Part shown: positions 61,201-64,000 of the stretch, piece by piece | Layout of the letters: every line of letters starts with the position of its first letter | How positions within the stretch are numbered: the stretch's first letter is position 1 | Assembly (NCBI GenBank): GCA_013400975.1 | Contig: WBMZ01012766.1 | Span: 18,364-82,363 of the forward strand | DNA length: 64,000 nucleotides | Reading direction: 5' to 3' | DNA from: Atrichornis clamosus | Lineage: Eukaryota; Chordata; Aves; Passeriformes; Menuridae | Made by a program: the position numbers and the translations under genes | Notes under the pieces: model-generated | The model's input: only the letters and a program-made list of their open reading frames with translations | Told to the model about the DNA's origin: nothing | Database searches by the model: none

Positions 61201-64000
61201 GTATCTTATTCAATGACATCTGAGCCAATCATTTTAATACCCTTCAAAACTGATGGAGAGAAATAGGCCACTGAGGGCTCAGTTCATCTCATCCTGAAAT
61301 AAATGTCTGAAATAGCTCAGGAGGACCGCAGTGTGCAAAGACAACCTGGGTTGGATACCTCAGGTAAGGAACTCTGTGGAGAGGTGAGGTTGACCTTACT
61401 CTGCAGAGCACAGGTCAGTGGAAAGTAGATTAACATACTGGTGAAATATCACCACGTACCTGTCTCATTTTTGTATTCCTCTCTTAGAATTCAATTTTTG
61501 GACACTGTTGGGTGCAGGATAACTGAACACACGCGCCTTTCTCTGGACAGAAGCAGCAACTGCACTGTCCCTTACAGTCTGCACACCAAGGATGGTTAAT
61601 GTTTGGCTCTTGAGATGTCCAAATAAAACAGACATACCATATGACTGGCTTTTCAACATTCACGTACACTGAATAGTTTTTACCTGATTCAGTCAAAATA
61701 CAAGGTGGACTCAGAAGTAAATACAAAGCTGCAGAATCTATGAAAGCTATTTAATGTGAGCATGAGATGCAGACTTTGGAAGTTGGAAAATATTTTAATT
61801 TAGATGATGAGAAAGGATGCATGTGAGGGCATGAGAACTGTGAGGACAGATGTAGGGAACTCTGAATGGTGTTCATTATGGAAAAATATTTTAGACAATA
61901 AGTATCTGGTCTGAGACAAACAAAAGGCCAGTAGTTAAAACAATAACCACAAAAGAAAGCTAGATAGAAAAGATAAGCAAGCAAACTGAGCAGTGAAATT
62001 TCTGAAGCTCTCATATGTGGGTTCTCCAGTGGCTTGTTCTGAGTTTGACCTTTTTGTTGTTGGAGATCTTCTTTATAGTAGAACATTAATTCAGTTTAGT
62101 TTTGTGTAAGGCACTGGCTACATTCAAAAAGCCTAAAGAAGCCACTCCACATCGTGCCTCCTGTGCCAATTCACGTGGGAGACAGCTTCATTGTGAAAGG
62201 TGTGAATTGATCTCAACACTTCTTTCATGAGAAATCATATTCTCTTTCCCCACAATGATGCCCATTCACTGTTCTCTGATCACATAGAAGAGTTGTGGAT
62301 TTTCAGCTTGACTACTTTTAATAGCTCCACACTAGCAGAATGTGGCCTGACAAAGTGAAAATAAATTGCACCAAGAATTTTGGCTCACTTGTGTTATACT
62401 CTCAGTGAATGAGATTAAGTAGATTTATCATTATTGGAGTAAAATTGCTCTTTTTCTTTCTTAAAACAGCAGAACTCTGCCCATATAACCAGAGGACATG
62501 TTAGTACTGAAATGTCTCCTACTGTCTTCCACAGCTTGTTTGAGGTATGCTTCTTGTGTCTGAAAAAAATAATAAAAAGAAAAGGAGTGGGCATAGGTCC
62601 TCTGATGCTGCAGGAGGAGCAGGATGTGAATCATCTCTTGAGAGTATTTTTTTCCCTAAATCCTAATGTTCTGTGCATTTCCAACTGTCTTTTTCTTACT
62701 GTTTTCCAGGTGAAAGGAAGAATCCTTAGATTCCCTTCTTGTGGGAAAGTATAATTTATAAAATATTTTTTCCATAAATTCTTTTCTGCAGAAATCTTTG
62801 GAACTTGCTGTACCTTCCTCTTTGTATTGCTGGAGGGTTATTTAAAAATAAAGCTAGTTTTAATCTCCTTTTCCCTTGTATCAGTATTTCTAATGACTCC
62901 AAAATACTCTGAAGTTATCTTGTTGGTGATTAAAATCATGCAACTATCCGAAGTTTAAAGTATCAAGTCAACCTATGTAATTTATTATGGTAGATTTTAT
63001 TGTCATTTTTAGAGATAAACAGAAATCAATTTGTGTAGTCTGATATTTAGATCTTCACTTACTGCTCTCAAAAACTTAGAAGATGATTATAATTAAGCTA
63101 TAAATAGTAGTAATAAATAACAATGAGCAAATTAATTTTAGTCTCAAAGTTATACCAAATCTCTAGTTAATTATACGGAGAAGATGCAATAATGGCCACT
63201 GACAAAACTTGCTATTTTATTTATGGATAGGTAACATTAAAACATTAAAAAGATGTTACTTGTTCCAGTATCTGTTTCTATTTGTACCAAAAATATTAGA
63301 TGCAGGCTATGAATTACTTGGTGCTTCATGACAGTTTTATAAAATTAAATGTCTAATATGATAGGTAAGAAAGATAAATGGATGGATAGGTATGTATGCT
63401 TCACATAGAGAATATATTGCTGTGTAAAAATAAAACAGTGGGTTCAGTACAAAAATCTTTATGTTCAATAATTGTGGGTTTATGCATTTCAGTTACATCT
63501 TTTGAATTCTTTCAAAATCTGGAAATGTCTCTCACACCTTTCTGCACAAAGCTGACAATAGTCCAAATCTAGCCTTTCTTGATGATGTAAAATCAAGCTT
63601 TTCAAATTACATGCTACTTTAGAAAAATTCTCAGGCTTCAATACTTTCCCAGTTTACCAAGGACACCTTATGCATTTTGCCCTTTGTCTCATAAGTATGA
63701 ATCACAGAAATCATTGATTGCTCTCAGAATGATGAGGTTTCAAAACATATGGCACATGGTGGCTGTGGTCCCTTCTCCGCCCTCAGACAGGAGGCAAGAC
63801 ATGTGCATGTGGTGCAAGACAAGGACCCTGCTGCAGAAATTTAACTATGGAGTGGGAGGGAAACTCCATCTCCTTGCTGAACACTCAAGATCTATGTATT
63901 GCATCCACTCCTTCCCCTTCTATATTTCCTACAACATTGCTAATATCCTGGGTCAAAACCAGCCTTCCAGAAACTAACTTTGTCTTCAAGTCCTAACATT
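55205..64000. other. Unique AT-rich non-coding DNA to the window end
   Basis: No CR1, LTR, microsatellite or recognisable gene is visible. 56230-56810 is somewhat GC-richer and ends in a pyrimidine-rich tract (about 56730-56785). Its frames (56238-56609 +, 56518-56796 -) overlap in opposite directions and are not recognisable. 59030-59280 is also GC-richer without identity. The last kilobases are AT-rich and featureless. Confidence 0.5.

Overview
The window looks like 64 kb of an AT-rich, CpG-poor, gene-poor stretch of a bird genome. The evidence is five recognisable fragments of CR1 LINEs (the dominant avian retrotransposon), two of which end in the TCTATGATTCT-type 3' tail typical of birds and a third in a related TTCTR-type tail. 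There is also a solo copy of an avian endogenous-retrovirus LTR. No bacterial-type operons, ribosome binding sites, tRNAs, rRNAs, CRISPR arrays or CpG islands are visible. Nearly all open reading frames are short, overlap in several frames and resemble no protein I recognise, as expected by chance in AT-rich DNA.

Layout: 1-67 is a near-perfect hairpin at the window edge. 68-19887 is mostly unique non-coding DNA, interrupted by a CR1 fragment (3430-4209, +), a pentanucleotide low-complexity tract (4932-5026), a GC-richer block (6800-7480) and the longest open frame of the window (14355-14843, -). 19888-24928 holds three CR1 pieces: 19888-20700 (+), 24105-24355 (-) and 24661-24928 (+). 24929-33473 is unique non-coding DNA with an exon-like segment at 32989-33182. 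33474-34030 is a CR1 on the minus strand that lacks its middle. 37516-39012 is the most gene-like interval: a solo LTR (37757-38266, minus strand, 5-bp near-duplication at its edges) is flanked on both sides by minus-strand open frames, and one open frame starts exactly at a splice-acceptor-like site inside the LTR. From 39 kb to the end the sequence is unique non-coding DNA with simple repeats, a MIR-like SINE remnant near 48.98 kb, fragments that look like old amniote-wide repeats, and several blocks whose composition suggests conserved regulatory DNA, the best at 50690-51070.

I see no convincing protein-coding gene with a recognisable family, and no clear novel system. The most testable leads are the terminal hairpin, the LTR-linked candidate exon, the exon-like segment at 33 kb, the internally deleted CR1 and the conserved-element candidates. 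The window probably lies in an intergenic desert or in very large introns; sequence alone does not decide which.
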